A stretch of DNA of 64,000 bases, from the NCBI GenBank assembly GCA_009841225.1, contig VXMF01000008.1, positions 81,763-145,762 of the forward strand, written 5' to 3'. This document shows positions 53,544-62,369 of the stretch, one piece after another. The notes under the pieces were generated by a model. That model did not search any database. It was not told where the DNA came from and saw only the letters and a program-made list of their open reading frames with translations. Position 1 is the stretch's first letter; each line of letters opens with the position of its first letter. A program made the translations under genes and the position numbers. The DNA comes from Terriglobia bacterium. GTDB taxonomy: Bacteria; Acidobacteriota; Terriglobia; Bryobacterales; UBA6623.

Positions 53544-54281
53544 ATGACACGCCATACTATTCCCGCACTCTGCCTGACCCTGCTCTTGCTGGTTGGCTCG
53601 CCCGCAACGCTGACCGGCGCAGAAGACGAGCAACTCACACGCATCTACCGCCCGAAGCACGCACAGGCTGACGTGCTGGCAAGGCTTGTGAGCCAGTCGG
53701 GACCGCTGGTCAAGGCAGATCCAGCGCTAGGCGTAGTGATGGTCCAAGGACGCCCTGCACAAGTTTCCATGGTCCTCGAAACACTCGCCGAAGTAGATAG
53801 GCCGCAGCCAGATCCAGCACCGGCAGATCCAGCGCCGGCAGACGTGGTCGTAGACCTCCACCTCGTCGGCGCATTCCGCAGCGAGGCGGACTCGTCCGTA
53901 ACGCCGGAACCGGTGCAAGAGGCCATCGACGAGATCCGGGACACGTTTCCGTTCTCGTCATACCGGCTGCTGGAGTCCCTGACTGTTCGCACCGCTCCCG
54001 GCGGCCGCCTCGCCTCCGTAAAGGGTCACATCCAGAGCGAGGATCGGGTGGACTATAGCGTCATGCTCAGCGTGGCCGACGAGCGCCCTACGCCGGAGGC
54101 GATCAAGCTGAACCTGATTAGCCTCAAATTCAGGCGGACTGACTCAGCTGTAGGTGTTGAAGAGGCGCAAATCGAGACCATGCTCACCGCAGCGCACGGC
54201 AAGACATTGGTCGTCGGCAAGGCTGGGGTGAGGGGCATCGCGGACGGAATCTTCCTGCTGTTGACGGCGCGCCTAGAGTAA
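53544..54281 (+). CDS. exported protein with secretin-N-like domain
   Basis: Periplasmic protein of 245 residues with a signal peptide to about 26. Residues 32-86 (RIYRPKHAQADVLARLV, VVMVQGRPAQVSMVLETLAE) resemble the secretin N-domain (NolW) that lines secretin pores. A tandem PDPAPADPAPAD linker and a beta-rich C-terminal region follow, but no secretin barrel. A very strong ribosome site (AAGGAGGT) sits 10 bases after the anti-sigma stop, so it is the third gene of the ECF operon. Role unknown; a periplasmic sensor or adaptor for the anti-sigma factor is possible. Confidence 0.65.
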   Translation: MTRHTIPALCLTLLLLVGSPATLTGAEDEQLTRIYRPKHAQADVLARLVSQSGPLVKADPALGVVMVQGRPAQVSMVLETLAEVDRPQPDPAPADPAPADVVVDLHLVGAFRSEADSSVTPEPVQEAIDEIRDTFPFSSYRLLESLTVRTAPGGRLASVKGHIQSEDRVDYSVMLSVADERPTPEAIKLNLISLKFRRTDSAVGVEEAQIETMLTAAHGKTLVVGKAGVRGIADGIFLLLTARLE

Positions 54282-54414
54282 TGTTCCCGGGGCAGAAGCG
54301 CGCATCGATAGTCCTTCGAGCTGGCACTCTCGGGATACTACAGACGGAGCCCGGAAATACAGGTGCCTGCAACTGTCTACAGCACCAAGGACCGGGATCA
54401 AGCTGCGGGCGAGA

Positions 54415-55782
54415 TCAGGTCAGGATGTCCTTGACCACGTGGCCGTGCACGTCGGTCAGCCTGAAGTCGCGCCCGGCGTGGCGGTAGGTAAGCCGCTCGT
54501 GGTCCAAGCCCAGCCGGTCCAATATGGTGGCCTGGAAGTCGTGTACAGTCACGGGATTCTCGGCGATGTCAAAGCCCATTTCGTCGCTGGACCCGTAGAC
54601 GATGCCGCCCTTGACTCCGCCTCCAGCCAGCCATGAGCTGTAGACCCTAGCGTGGTGCCCGCGCCCTTCGGCACCAGGAGACGGACAGGTCGGCGTGCGC
54701 CCGAACTCCGTCGTGAACACCACGAGGGTGTCGTCCAGCATGCCGCGAGACTTCAGATCTCGTATCAGCGCTCCGATGGGCTGGTCGACATTCTTGGCCA
54801 TGTGGTTGTAGTTCGCCATCTTGGCGTGCGTGTCCCAGTTCTTGTCGATGCTCGTGCCGCCATCGATCAGCTCGACGAAGCGCACGCCACGCTCGACCAG
54901 TCGTCGTCCCACCAAGCACTGCCACGCGAAGCCATCAGTGCTGCCGCGCTCCAGCCCATACATCTTCAGGGTCGCGTCCGACTCCTTCGTGAGATCAAAC
55001 GCCTCAGGCGCTTCCACCTGCATGCCGAATGCCGTCTCGTACGACTTGATGCGGGCTGCCAGGTTGGTGTCGCGCTCGCGCCCGTGCAGGTGCTGCCGGT
55101 TGAAGTACTCCAGCAGGTCCAGCTCGGTGCGTTGCTGGTCGCTGGTCGTCCGCCGGCTCATGTGTGCGATTGGCTCTTCACCCGGCACGATGCGCGTGCC
55201 CTGATGCAGCACCGGCAAGAAGTCCGAGCCCCAGACCTGCCCGCCTGCATACGGAATCTCGGGCGCGATCACCATGAATGACGGCAGGTTTCGGTTGAAC
55301 GTGCCCAACCCGTAGCTGACCCACGAACCGATGCTGGGGCGGTTGAACGTCGCCGATCCGGTGTGGATGCCCAGAGTCGCGCCGAAGTGGTCCCCGTTGA
55401 TGTTCGTCATCGAACGCACGACCGCGATGTCGTCGGCGACCTTGCCGATCTCGGGGAACAAGTCGCTGACTTCGATGCCGCTCTGGCCGTAAGGCCGGAA
55501 TTCCCAGTCGGCCCCCTTGTAGACACGGTTCTTGCTGAACGGCTGGTCGTGGTTCTGCCGCAGGAAAGGCTTGGGGTCGAACGTGTCAACGTGCGACACG
55601 CCGCCCGTCATGAACAGGAAGATTACCTGCTTGGCCTTGGCGGGGTGGTGCGGCCTTTTCGGGCTTAGCGGATCATCCGCCGTGGCACCCATCATTTCCG
55701 ACAGCAGGCCGGGAAGCAGCAGTCCGCCGCCGGCGAGCGACCGGATCGTCTGACGGCGATTCAATCCTTCACTGCGAAACAT
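54415..55782 (-). CDS. DUF1501 family protein
   Basis: Protein of 455 residues with an N-terminal Tat-like leader (NRRQTIRSLAGGGLLLPGLL). The alkaline-phosphatase-superfamily core has KAKQVIFLFMTGGVSHVDTFDP near the start and VVFTTEFGRTPTCP with GRGHHARVYSSWLAGGGVKGG near the end. DUF1501 genes usually sit beside DUF1549/DUF1553 cytochromes in Planctomycetes and Acidobacteriota; no such partner is adjacent here. Presumed exported hydrolase with unknown substrate. It starts 33 bases from the divergent yhhQ. Confidence 0.88.
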   Translation of the reverse strand: MFRSEGLNRRQTIRSLAGGGLLLPGLLSEMMGATADDPLSPKRPHHPAKAKQVIFLFMTGGVSHVDTFDPKPFLRQNHDQPFSKNRVYKGADWEFRPYGQSGIEVSDLFPEIGKVADDIAVVRSMTNINGDHFGATLGIHTGSATFNRPSIGSWVSYGLGTFNRNLPSFMVIAPEIPYAGGQVWGSDFLPVLHQGTRIVPGEEPIAHMSRRTTSDQQRTELDLLEYFNRQHLHGRERDTNLAARIKSYETAFGMQVEAPEAFDLTKESDATLKMYGLERGSTDGFAWQCLVGRRLVERGVRFVELIDGGTSIDKNWDTHAKMANYNHMAKNVDQPIGALIRDLKSRGMLDDTLVVFTTEFGRTPTCPSPGAEGRGHHARVYSSWLAGGGVKGGIVYGSSDEMGFDIAENPVTVHDFQATILDRLGLDHERLTYRHAGRDFRLTDVHGHVVKDILT

Positions 55783-55815
55783 GCCAACCTAATCGTATCT
55801 CTATAGGGCCCGGGC

Positions 55816-56496
55816 ATGCAGCGGTTCGACTTCATATTCCTCCTCTTGGCCGGATTTTTCCTCTCCAGCCTGGTCCTGGCGAACTCCTTCGTCTTCAAGT
55901 TCATCGACGTTCCGCTGCCGATCATAGGCGTGGCGACGATCAGCCTGGGCGTGCTGCCCTATCCGATCACGTTCCTCTGCACCGACCTCATCAGCGAGTT
56001 ATACGGCAAGCAGCGCGCCAACGCCATCGTGCTGACCGGAGCCGCGGTGTCGGCATACATGCTGGTGCTGCTGCAGATCGGACGGCTGCTGCCGGTGTCC
56101 CATCTGCAGGAGGCCGCGATCCAAGACCACTACATGGCGGTGTTCGGACAGAGCGCTCGCGCCATCTTCGCGAGCATGGTGGCCTACCTGCTCGCGCAAT
56201 TCGTCGATGTCCGCCTATACCACTTCTGGCGCAAGCTCACAGACGGGCGCCATCTGTGGCTGCGCAATAACGCTTCGACCATGCTGAGCCAGCTGATCGA
56301 CACGACGGCTGTCGTGACGGTCCTGTTCTATGGCGTCTGGTCGTGGTCCGAGATCGGCGCGGTGATCATTGCGAGTTACGTCTTCAAACTGCTGGTCGCA
56401 GCGGCGGACACACCCTTGATGTACGTAGGCACTTGGCTATTCGCGGACGTTCGCGAGGAATCCCGCAGGCGCGGGCTGATCCACGAGTCGGCATGA
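55816..56496 (+). CDS. yhhQ: queuosine precursor transporter (YhhQ/VUT family)
   Basis: Membrane protein of 226 residues with six helices, importing the 7-deazaguanine precursor of queuosine for tRNA modification. Family signatures are LPYPITFLCTDLISELYGKQRAN and AQFVDVRLYHFWRKLTDGRHLW, and the late helix contains DTPLMYVGTWLF. It lies only 33 bases from the divergent DUF1501 gene, so the two promoters must overlap or the leaders must be very short. No other queuosine gene is present. Confidence 0.92.
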   Translation: MQRFDFIFLLLAGFFLSSLVLANSFVFKFIDVPLPIIGVATISLGVLPYPITFLCTDLISELYGKQRANAIVLTGAAVSAYMLVLLQIGRLLPVSHLQEAAIQDHYMAVFGQSARAIFASMVAYLLAQFVDVRLYHFWRKLTDGRHLWLRNNASTMLSQLIDTTAVVTVLFYGVWSWSEIGAVIIASYVFKLLVAAADTPLMYVGTWLFADVREESRRRGLIHESA

Positions 56497-56519
56497 AGCG
56501 GTCGCAGGCCGCCTCCGAC

Positions 56520-56834
56520 TCAGGCGTCCTCCACGACCTGTAACGCCATGCCCTCGACGAGGTGCCCCGCCTTCTTTCGGAAAGCCGCCATGTGCGGAGC
56601 CCGGGAATGGGCTTGCAGCGCTTCCATGCTTTCCCATTGCTCGACTACGGTCATGCGCTGCGGGTCCAAGGCCTGCGTCTTCCAGCCAGTCTCGGCATCG
56701 ATACACGGCGCGTACTGGACACAGCCGTCCTCAGCGAGGACGTTCGGCACGTTCTCCTTGAACATGGCGATGTATTCGTCCAAGGATCCCTCTTTGACGC
56801 GGATTGACGCGATGACGTGAATCATGGCCCCCAT
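56520..56834 (-). CDS. antibiotic biosynthesis monooxygenase (YgiN-like) domain protein
   Basis: Small protein of 104 residues with the dimeric ferredoxin-like ABM fold (MIHVIASIRVKEGSLDEYIA, VVEQWESMEALQAHSRAPHM). Relatives act as quinol monooxygenases or heme-degrading enzymes; no specific residues allow a choice. A second ATG three codons downstream (MIHVIAS) matches the usual family start and follows GGGGGCC. Convergent with yhhQ, with a 23-base gap. Confidence 0.85.
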   Translation of the reverse strand: MGAMIHVIASIRVKEGSLDEYIAMFKENVPNVLAEDGCVQYAPCIDAETGWKTQALDPQRMTVVEQWESMEALQAHSRAPHMAAFRKKAGHLVEGMALQVVEDA

Positions 56835-57122
56835 TGTCGCAAGAGGGCCGGACTGGGTTGCCGACTCTTCAGCGCCACCAAGGCCTGCAAGCCTCGCAAG
56901 CCCTCCGTGGCCACTTCCCGACAGCTCCCGAAGATCTCTTGCCGTCTACGACAGTTCCGGCGATACTAGCGGTGCGGCCGGCCCGATCGTGACGGTGCGA
57001 TACGAACGCCAACGACACTACAGCAGACGGCTGGCGGCCCGCGTTCCGGTCCGCGCATTTCGTGGAGCGCCGATGATTAGAGTGGACGGACCGGTGCCCG
57101 GCACCGCGCCCTGCCGGACGCT

Positions 57123-58409
57123 ATGCAGAACTACAGTCCAGCAATCAAGCGTCTGATCGATGGCGGCCTCTTCGAGCGCCTCCCCGCGACCTTCGCCGTC
57201 TACTCCCTTGACCGCATCAGGGATTGGCAGCGCTTATTCCCTGCCGAACAGGACTACTTCGAGCGGTTGTTCGGCCTGCTGGAGCGATCCTCCGACGAAG
57301 CCGTCGCAGAAGTGTTCGGCCCCTTGCGGCAGGTCGAGCAGAAGATGGACATCCGCGGGGGAATCTGGAAGACCAAAGACTTCACGCTCGAGCACGTCGA
57401 CTTCCTGCAGCGCAATCGCCACCTCGCGGAATGGCGCCAAGCCATCGCCGGCATCTTCGCCCAGATCGATCCGCTGCTCGATGCCGAGGTGGCACGCGCC
57501 GGCAAGCCCCGATTGGTGGCGGTCGTCTCTCCGGCCGAACTGCCGATGGGACCCGACCGCATGTGGACGCGGATCCGCGATCGCGGTCGCGTCGTGCCGC
57601 TAGCGGTGGCCGAGGATGAACCACTCCGAGACTATCTCGCCCGCTTGTTGAGCGGTGCCGCCGTGTCCGGGCGGCACCCCAGCATCTTCGACCTCTACGG
57701 CGAACAGCGCTCCGAAAGCCAGTTTGACACCTGGGTGGTGGAGGCTTCGGACCCGCTCATGCGTCTGGCCCGCGGGTTCGTCGGCTGGACCGGCCTGAGC
57801 TTCGAGCGCATGGTCGATCTGCGTCAGGCGCTGATGAAGGATGTCAACGAACTGGTCACCCAGGAGAAGATTCCCGGGCCGCGTCAGCTGGGCGAGCGCC
57901 TGCAGAAGATGAATCCGGGGGCCCTAAGGCGAGCCGCCGGACGCGATCCGGTCATGCAGGACTTCCTCCAGTCGGTCCTGCTCAACGGCAACGGCACGCT
58001 GCTGATCAACAACACGTTCGTCGAATGGGCGTCCCTGCAGGCCATCCGACGGGCGCGCCCCTCGGTGTTGCTCGCCTCGTTCGGAATCCGCAACAAGGTC
58101 AAGCCGTTCAGCAGCTTGCTGATCTATTCCGACCAAGAGGAGACCAACCCGATTCCGACGCAGGCAGACATGCTGGGCTCGTACGTCGACTTGGAAGTGT
58201 TCTACCAGTACATCTGGCAGGAATGCGAGAAATACGCCGAGTACCGGCGGAACACGGCGTATCTCTTCATCGGCACGGGCATGGACGGCCTCTTCGTAAT
58301 CGCGCCGCCGGATTTCCCGCTGCTCGCTTCAGACACGCCTCAAAGACCCGAGGAAGTCTTCCTCAGTTGCGCCGCCTGGCTGGGGGTTGATCCGCCCGCT
58401 GCCGGCTGA
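57123..58409 (+). CDS. conserved-looking hypothetical protein of 428 residues
   Basis: Soluble protein without signal peptide or membrane segments. I do not recognise a family. The first half is rich in predicted helices (RLIDGGLFERLPATFAVYSL, EQDYFERLFGLLERSS). Middle segments such as VVEASDPLMRLARGFVGWTG and LLNGNGTLLINNTFVEWASL, and the C-terminal TAYLFIGTGMDGLFVIAPPD, look like folded core. No catalytic motif is evident. Composition and codon use match the neighbours, so it is a real gene. It begins at an ATG without a strong Shine-Dalgarno, 288 bases after the divergent monooxygenase gene. Confidence 0.7.
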   Translation: MQNYSPAIKRLIDGGLFERLPATFAVYSLDRIRDWQRLFPAEQDYFERLFGLLERSSDEAVAEVFGPLRQVEQKMDIRGGIWKTKDFTLEHVDFLQRNRHLAEWRQAIAGIFAQIDPLLDAEVARAGKPRLVAVVSPAELPMGPDRMWTRIRDRGRVVPLAVAEDEPLRDYLARLLSGAAVSGRHPSIFDLYGEQRSESQFDTWVVEASDPLMRLARGFVGWTGLSFERMVDLRQALMKDVNELVTQEKIPGPRQLGERLQKMNPGALRRAAGRDPVMQDFLQSVLLNGNGTLLINNTFVEWASLQAIRRARPSVLLASFGIRNKVKPFSSLLIYSDQEETNPIPTQADMLGSYVDLEVFYQYIWQECEKYAEYRRNTAYLFIGTGMDGLFVIAPPDFPLLASDTPQRPEEVFLSCAAWLGVDPPAAG

Positions 58410-58652
58410 GTGATCGTGGCCGCGATGGTGGCACGTGCTGCGACGATCGCAGCTCCCGGTGAGCGAGTGGTCATGATCTTCGGACATGGACTCTTCTGCA
58501 CGGTGAGCTTGTCCGGCAAGACGAGCAGCGCTGGGTGCCAACGACGGGAGCAACCCGACAGCGCTGGCTGGCGTTGCCGCTCCGAAAGGCGGCTTCGATT
58601 GCTGCCCTTGGTCCCATTCCCCGTCTAGGCCGGGTGGGCGGAGAATAAGGGC

Positions 58653-59282
58653 ATGTCCGAACTGCCGGATCCGCGCCCTGTATTCACCATCGCCATGGGT
58701 TGCGACGGAGTTGGCAAGACTGCTTGGAAGCGTGGGAACTACGACCTTCTGCCAGACCGCTACTTCGATCATGACTCGTTTGCCGGCGGCATCGGGGACT
58801 GGAACAGCCCAGAGGCGCACTCCCGGACGCGAGTGTACGTCGAAGCCCAGATTGCGGAATCGATCGACCAGCGGCTGGACTTCGGGACGGAAAGCACATA
58901 TTCCGGCCAGTCGGGCCCGGCCCTCGTGGAGCGTGTCATCAAGGCTGGCTATCGCGTCGAGGGGGTGTACCTCGGGACCAACGATCCGCAGATCAACATC
59001 GACAGGGTCGGGCACCGCGTGCTCTTGAGCACCGGCCACACGGTCGATCCGGCACGCATCCCGGAGCGCTGGAAGTGCTGTCTGTCCAACCTGCAGCGCT
59101 CGGCGGAGCGATTCGACTCGCTTCGGCTCCTCGACAATTCCGAGCATGACGAATTCCGCTTACCCAGGCCTGTCGAGCAATGCCGGCTGGAGCGTGGAAG
59201 GGTCGTCTGGCAAGCAGATGCGCCATCCCCATGGTGCATGAACTGGCTGCGGAGACTGGGACAGAGACAGGCCGATCAGTGA
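58653..59282 (+). CDS. zeta-toxin-like P-loop kinase
   Basis: Nucleotide-binding protein of 209 residues with Walker A GCDGVGKT (16-23) and the zeta-toxin-like segment LDFGTESTYSGQSGPALVERV, followed by GYRVEGVYLGTNDPQINIDRV. Zeta toxins phosphorylate UDP-N-acetylglucosamine, but stand-alone relatives without an epsilon antitoxin, as here, may have other kinase roles. No antitoxin gene is adjacent. The ATG follows AATAAGGGC. Confidence 0.78.
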   Translation: MSELPDPRPVFTIAMGCDGVGKTAWKRGNYDLLPDRYFDHDSFAGGIGDWNSPEAHSRTRVYVEAQIAESIDQRLDFGTESTYSGQSGPALVERVIKAGYRVEGVYLGTNDPQINIDRVGHRVLLSTGHTVDPARIPERWKCCLSNLQRSAERFDSLRLLDNSEHDEFRLPRPVEQCRLERGRVVWQADAPSPWCMNWLRRLGQRQADQ

Positions 59283-59384
59283 CGCCACAAAGCCAAGCTC
59301 GCCCTGCCACGGCTTTCCCCAGCGCAAGAAAATCGCCCTTCCGGCACTCGCTTGCCACCAGTGCTTGACCCTCAGCACGGAAGC

Positions 59385-59390
59385 TATAAT
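59385..59390 (+). promoter_or_regulatory. -10 box seven bases before a GTG start
   Basis: Perfect TATAAT followed by CCGCACA and GTG at 59398. TTGACC lies 14 bases upstream of it, short for a sigma70 spacer. Transcription would begin at the start codon, and no Shine-Dalgarno is present. Confidence 0.4.
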
Positions 59391-59397
59391 CCGCACA

Positions 59398-59694
59398 GTG
59401 AAGGCAAGGACGACAGTGCTTCGCGGGGCAGCCTTGAAGCTGCCGGTCGTCGTTCTGGTTCTCTGCGCAGTGGCGACAACCACAGGGAACGCAGGCGCAG
59501 AGGCTCAGCTGCTACGGGACATCGAGCGATCCGGCCGCCTAGGCTTGATCGGTGTAAGCGCGTCCGACCGGCTCAGGCCCACTGGCCGCCTAGCGCCGGG
59601 AGATCCGCCAATGCTGGCCTTCCGCTACCTCGAAGACCGCCGCCGCCACCGCTTTGGCGAGTTGGACCTGATGATGGACGATGCCGGCCACTAG
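59398..59694 (+). CDS. small exported protein of 98 residues
   Basis: Begins at a GTG with a signal-peptide-like segment (LKLPVVVLVLCAVATTTGNAGA) and continues with a charged tail (LLRDIERSGRLGLIGVSASD, LAFRYLEDRRRHRFGELDL). No family is recognised. It overlaps the TPR protein gene by 14 bases, suggesting a translationally coupled partner. The alternative ATG at 59365 would add eleven residues before the GTG and lies within the promoter. Confidence 0.5.
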   Translation: MKARTTVLRGAALKLPVVVLVLCAVATTTGNAGAEAQLLRDIERSGRLGLIGVSASDRLRPTGRLAPGDPPMLAFRYLEDRRRHRFGELDLMMDDAGH

Positions 59695-60706
59695 GGGCCA
59701 ACTGACTGTCGCAGCAGGGCTCGCGTGCCTGCTTTCCGCGGGCCTGCCCGCAACGGCTGACCAGCCCTTCGAGGATGGCTTGCGGCATTTCGGCTCCGGG
59801 GAATACGCGGCCGCCAAGCAGCGCTTCGCGGCCTCCTCGGATCCGCGCGCATCCACGCTGGAAGCGGTCGTCGATGCTTCCCTGGGCCAGTGCGCGCAGG
59901 CTCTGGAACGTCTCGAAGCGACGGACCGGCAAGACCTGACCGTCGCCAAGCTGGCAGGCTTGGCGATGGCGCGCTGCGCCATCGCGGAGAAGCGGTTCGA
60001 TGCCGCGTTTTCCGCTCTGGCAGGCATGCCCGCCGAGCTCTCCGAAGACCCCGACGTGTTATACGAGACCGCCAGGCTGTACCTGAAAGGCTGGAACGAT
60101 GCGGTCGAGGCGATGTTCGCATCCGCCCCGGCATCGTTTCGAGTGAACCAGCTCTCGGCCGAGATCTTCGAGATCCAAGGGCGCTATGACGACGCCGTGC
60201 GCGAATACCGCAAGGCCATTGAGAAAGCGCCGGCAACGTTGAACCTGCACTACCGCTTGGGACGCGCCCTGTTGATGCGCTCCCACGAGCCGGAGGCGCT
60301 CACCGAGGCCTTGGAAGAATTCCGCGCCGAGCTGGAGCTCAACCCCAGAGACGCAGTGGCGGAATTTCAAGTCGGCCAGATCCTCCAAGTGCTGGGCCAA
60401 CCATCGGAAGCCCTGGCGCACTTCGAGCGAGCAGTCTCACTTGACGGCGAGTTTCCCGAGGCGTTGATCGCTCTGGCCAAAGAGCGCTCCAGCCAGGAAC
60501 AGTACGACGAGGCGATCGCCCTGCTCGAACGCGCGCTGGCCCTGCATCCGGCGAGCGAGCCCGCACACTACAGCCTGATGCTGGCATACCGCAATGCGGG
60601 GCGACGCGATGATGCCCGTCGTGTCCAGCAGGCGCTGGAAGAGTTGCAGGCTCCGTCCGAAGGCGAGTTCAGCGATTTTCTCAAGCGGATCGGCGAGGTT
60701 CCGTGA
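59681..60706 (+). CDS. exported TPR-repeat protein
   Basis: Exported protein of 341 residues, signal peptide to about residue 26. Tetratricopeptide repeats are visible from about residue 150 (AEIFEIQGRYDDAVREYRKA, LGRALLMRSHEPEALTEALE, VGQILQVLGQPSEALAHFER, LAKERSSQEQYDEAIALLER, LMLAYRNAGRRDDARRVQQA). It is a likely protein-protein scaffold in the periplasm. Its stop overlaps the GTG of the CRTAC1-like gene (GTGA), and TPR plus ASPIC/UnbV pairs are common in related genomes. Confidence 0.85.
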   Translation: MPATRGQLTVAAGLACLLSAGLPATADQPFEDGLRHFGSGEYAAAKQRFAASSDPRASTLEAVVDASLGQCAQALERLEATDRQDLTVAKLAGLAMARCAIAEKRFDAAFSALAGMPAELSEDPDVLYETARLYLKGWNDAVEAMFASAPASFRVNQLSAEIFEIQGRYDDAVREYRKAIEKAPATLNLHYRLGRALLMRSHEPEALTEALEEFRAELELNPRDAVAEFQVGQILQVLGQPSEALAHFERAVSLDGEFPEALIALAKERSSQEQYDEAIALLERALALHPASEPAHYSLMLAYRNAGRRDDARRVQQALEELQAPSEGEFSDFLKRIGEVP

Positions 60707-62343
60707 AGGCGCGCGGCACCGCACGCGCGGCGTTTGCGCTCCTGATTGCCAGTGCCCCGATCGCTGTCGCCGAATCCGTGCGCTACGTCGATATCGCCGC
60801 TGACGCGGGACTGCGACACGTATTTCCGAACGGCGGAGACCGATCCAAGGCCTGGATTCTCGAGACCACCGGCAGCGGCACCGCCTTCTTCGACTTCAAC
60901 GCCGACGGCCTGCCTGATGCCTTCGTGGTGTCGGGAAAGGGCGGCACGAACCGCTTGTACCAAAACCAAGGTGGGCGGCACTTCGTAGACGTGACCGAGC
61001 GAGCAGGACTGCTGAGCGAGGGCTGGGGACAGGGCGTCTGCGTCGGCGATGTGGACAACGACGGGTTCGCCGACCTCTTCGTCACTTATTGGGGAGAGAA
61101 TCGCCTCTATCGCAACCAGTCTGGCGAGCGGTTCGAGCGATTGCCCGTCCCCGACAGCGGCAGCTATAGCACGGGTTGCGCCTTTCTCGACGCTGACAAC
61201 GACGGCGATCTAGACCTGTTCATTGCCAACTACCTCGAGTTCGATTTCGAGCGCACGCCGAAACCGGGCCAGAATCCGTACTGCTTCTATCGCGACATGC
61301 CCGTCGCCTGCGGCCCGCGCGGCCTGCCGTTCGCCCGCAACGAGCTTCTGCGCAATGAAGGCGCGGGCCGCTTCACGGACGCGTCCCGCACGAGCGGGAT
61401 TTCCGCTCCCGGCCGCAACTACTCGCTCGGTGCCGTCAGCGGAGACTTCAATGGGGACGGCTGGACGGACATCTACGTCGCCTGCGACCGCACTCCGTCG
61501 ATCCTATACGTCAACCAGCGCGACGGCACGTTTGCCGACGAGGCAGTCTTGCGCGGCGTGGCCTTCGACGAGCACGGGGAGGCCCTTTCCGGCATGGGCG
61601 TGGCCGCCGGCGACATGGACGGCGACGGTCGCGACGACATCTTCCGCACCAACTTTTCTGACGAACGCTCGACGCTTTACACCAACCGGGGAGGCGGCGA
61701 CTTCGATGATTCGACTGTTCGCTACGGCCTAGGCGTCAATACGCGCTTCGTTGGCTGGGGCTGCGGCTTTTTCGACGCCGACAACGACGGCTGGCCAGAC
61801 ATACTCTTAGTCAACGGCCACGTCTTCCCCGAAGTCGAAACGCTCGTCGACAGCGACCTGAGCTATCGTGAACCGCCCGTGCTGTATCGCAGCTTGCTGG
61901 GCCGAAAGTTCGAAGACATCTCGGCCAGCGCCGGGCCCGGGATGCGGCAGGAGCGCGCGGCGCGGGGCCTGGCCTTGGCCGACATCGATAACGACGGCAC
62001 GGTCGAGGCGTTGATCAACAGCCAGAACGAGCGGCCAGCCCTGCTAGCCCAGCAAGGCAGCGTCGCGGGCAATTGGATCGTGCTGCACCTCGAGGGCAGC
62101 GTCTCGAACCGCAGCGCGATCGGCGCGACGGTGCGCGTCATTGCCGGCGCCACGATACAGCGGGGCGAAGTCAGGGGCGGCGGCAGCTACCTGTCGCAGC
62201 ACGACTTGCGGCTTCACTTCGGACTGGGCTCTGCCACAGAGGTCGACCTCGAACTGCGCTGGCCGAGCGGTACGGACCAGCGCTTGGAAGGCTTGGCCGC
62301 GGGTCAAGTCCACGCAATCCGCGAGCCGTCTCCGCAGGACTGA
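60703..62343 (+). CDS. exported CRTAC1-like protein (FG-GAP repeats plus ASPIC/UnbV domain)
   Basis: Protein of 546 residues with signal peptide (ARAAFALLIASAPIAVAES). It has at least six FG-GAP/VCBS loops (DFNADGLPDAFVVSG, DVDNDGFADLFVTYWG, DADNDGDLDLFIANY, DFNGDGWTDIYVAC, DMDGDGRDDIFRTNF, DADNDGWPDILLVNGHVFPE) and a C-terminal ASPIC/UnbV domain (SNRSAIGATVRVIAGATIQR, GSYLSQHDLRLHFGLG). The start is GTG, overlapping the TPR stop. It is a paralogue of the protein at 45.7 kb; both have a Cys followed about 10 residues later by CGPRGLP. Function unknown. Confidence 0.88.
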   Translation: MKARGTARAAFALLIASAPIAVAESVRYVDIAADAGLRHVFPNGGDRSKAWILETTGSGTAFFDFNADGLPDAFVVSGKGGTNRLYQNQGGRHFVDVTERAGLLSEGWGQGVCVGDVDNDGFADLFVTYWGENRLYRNQSGERFERLPVPDSGSYSTGCAFLDADNDGDLDLFIANYLEFDFERTPKPGQNPYCFYRDMPVACGPRGLPFARNELLRNEGAGRFTDASRTSGISAPGRNYSLGAVSGDFNGDGWTDIYVACDRTPSILYVNQRDGTFADEAVLRGVAFDEHGEALSGMGVAAGDMDGDGRDDIFRTNFSDERSTLYTNRGGGDFDDSTVRYGLGVNTRFVGWGCGFFDADNDGWPDILLVNGHVFPEVETLVDSDLSYREPPVLYRSLLGRKFEDISASAGPGMRQERAARGLALADIDNDGTVEALINSQNERPALLAQQGSVAGNWIVLHLEGSVSNRSAIGATVRVIAGATIQRGEVRGGGSYLSQHDLRLHFGLGSATEVDLELRWPSGTDQRLEGLAAGQVHAIREPSPQD

Positions 62344-62369
62344 GACAAGCGTCCAGCGCGCGCTGGCGG

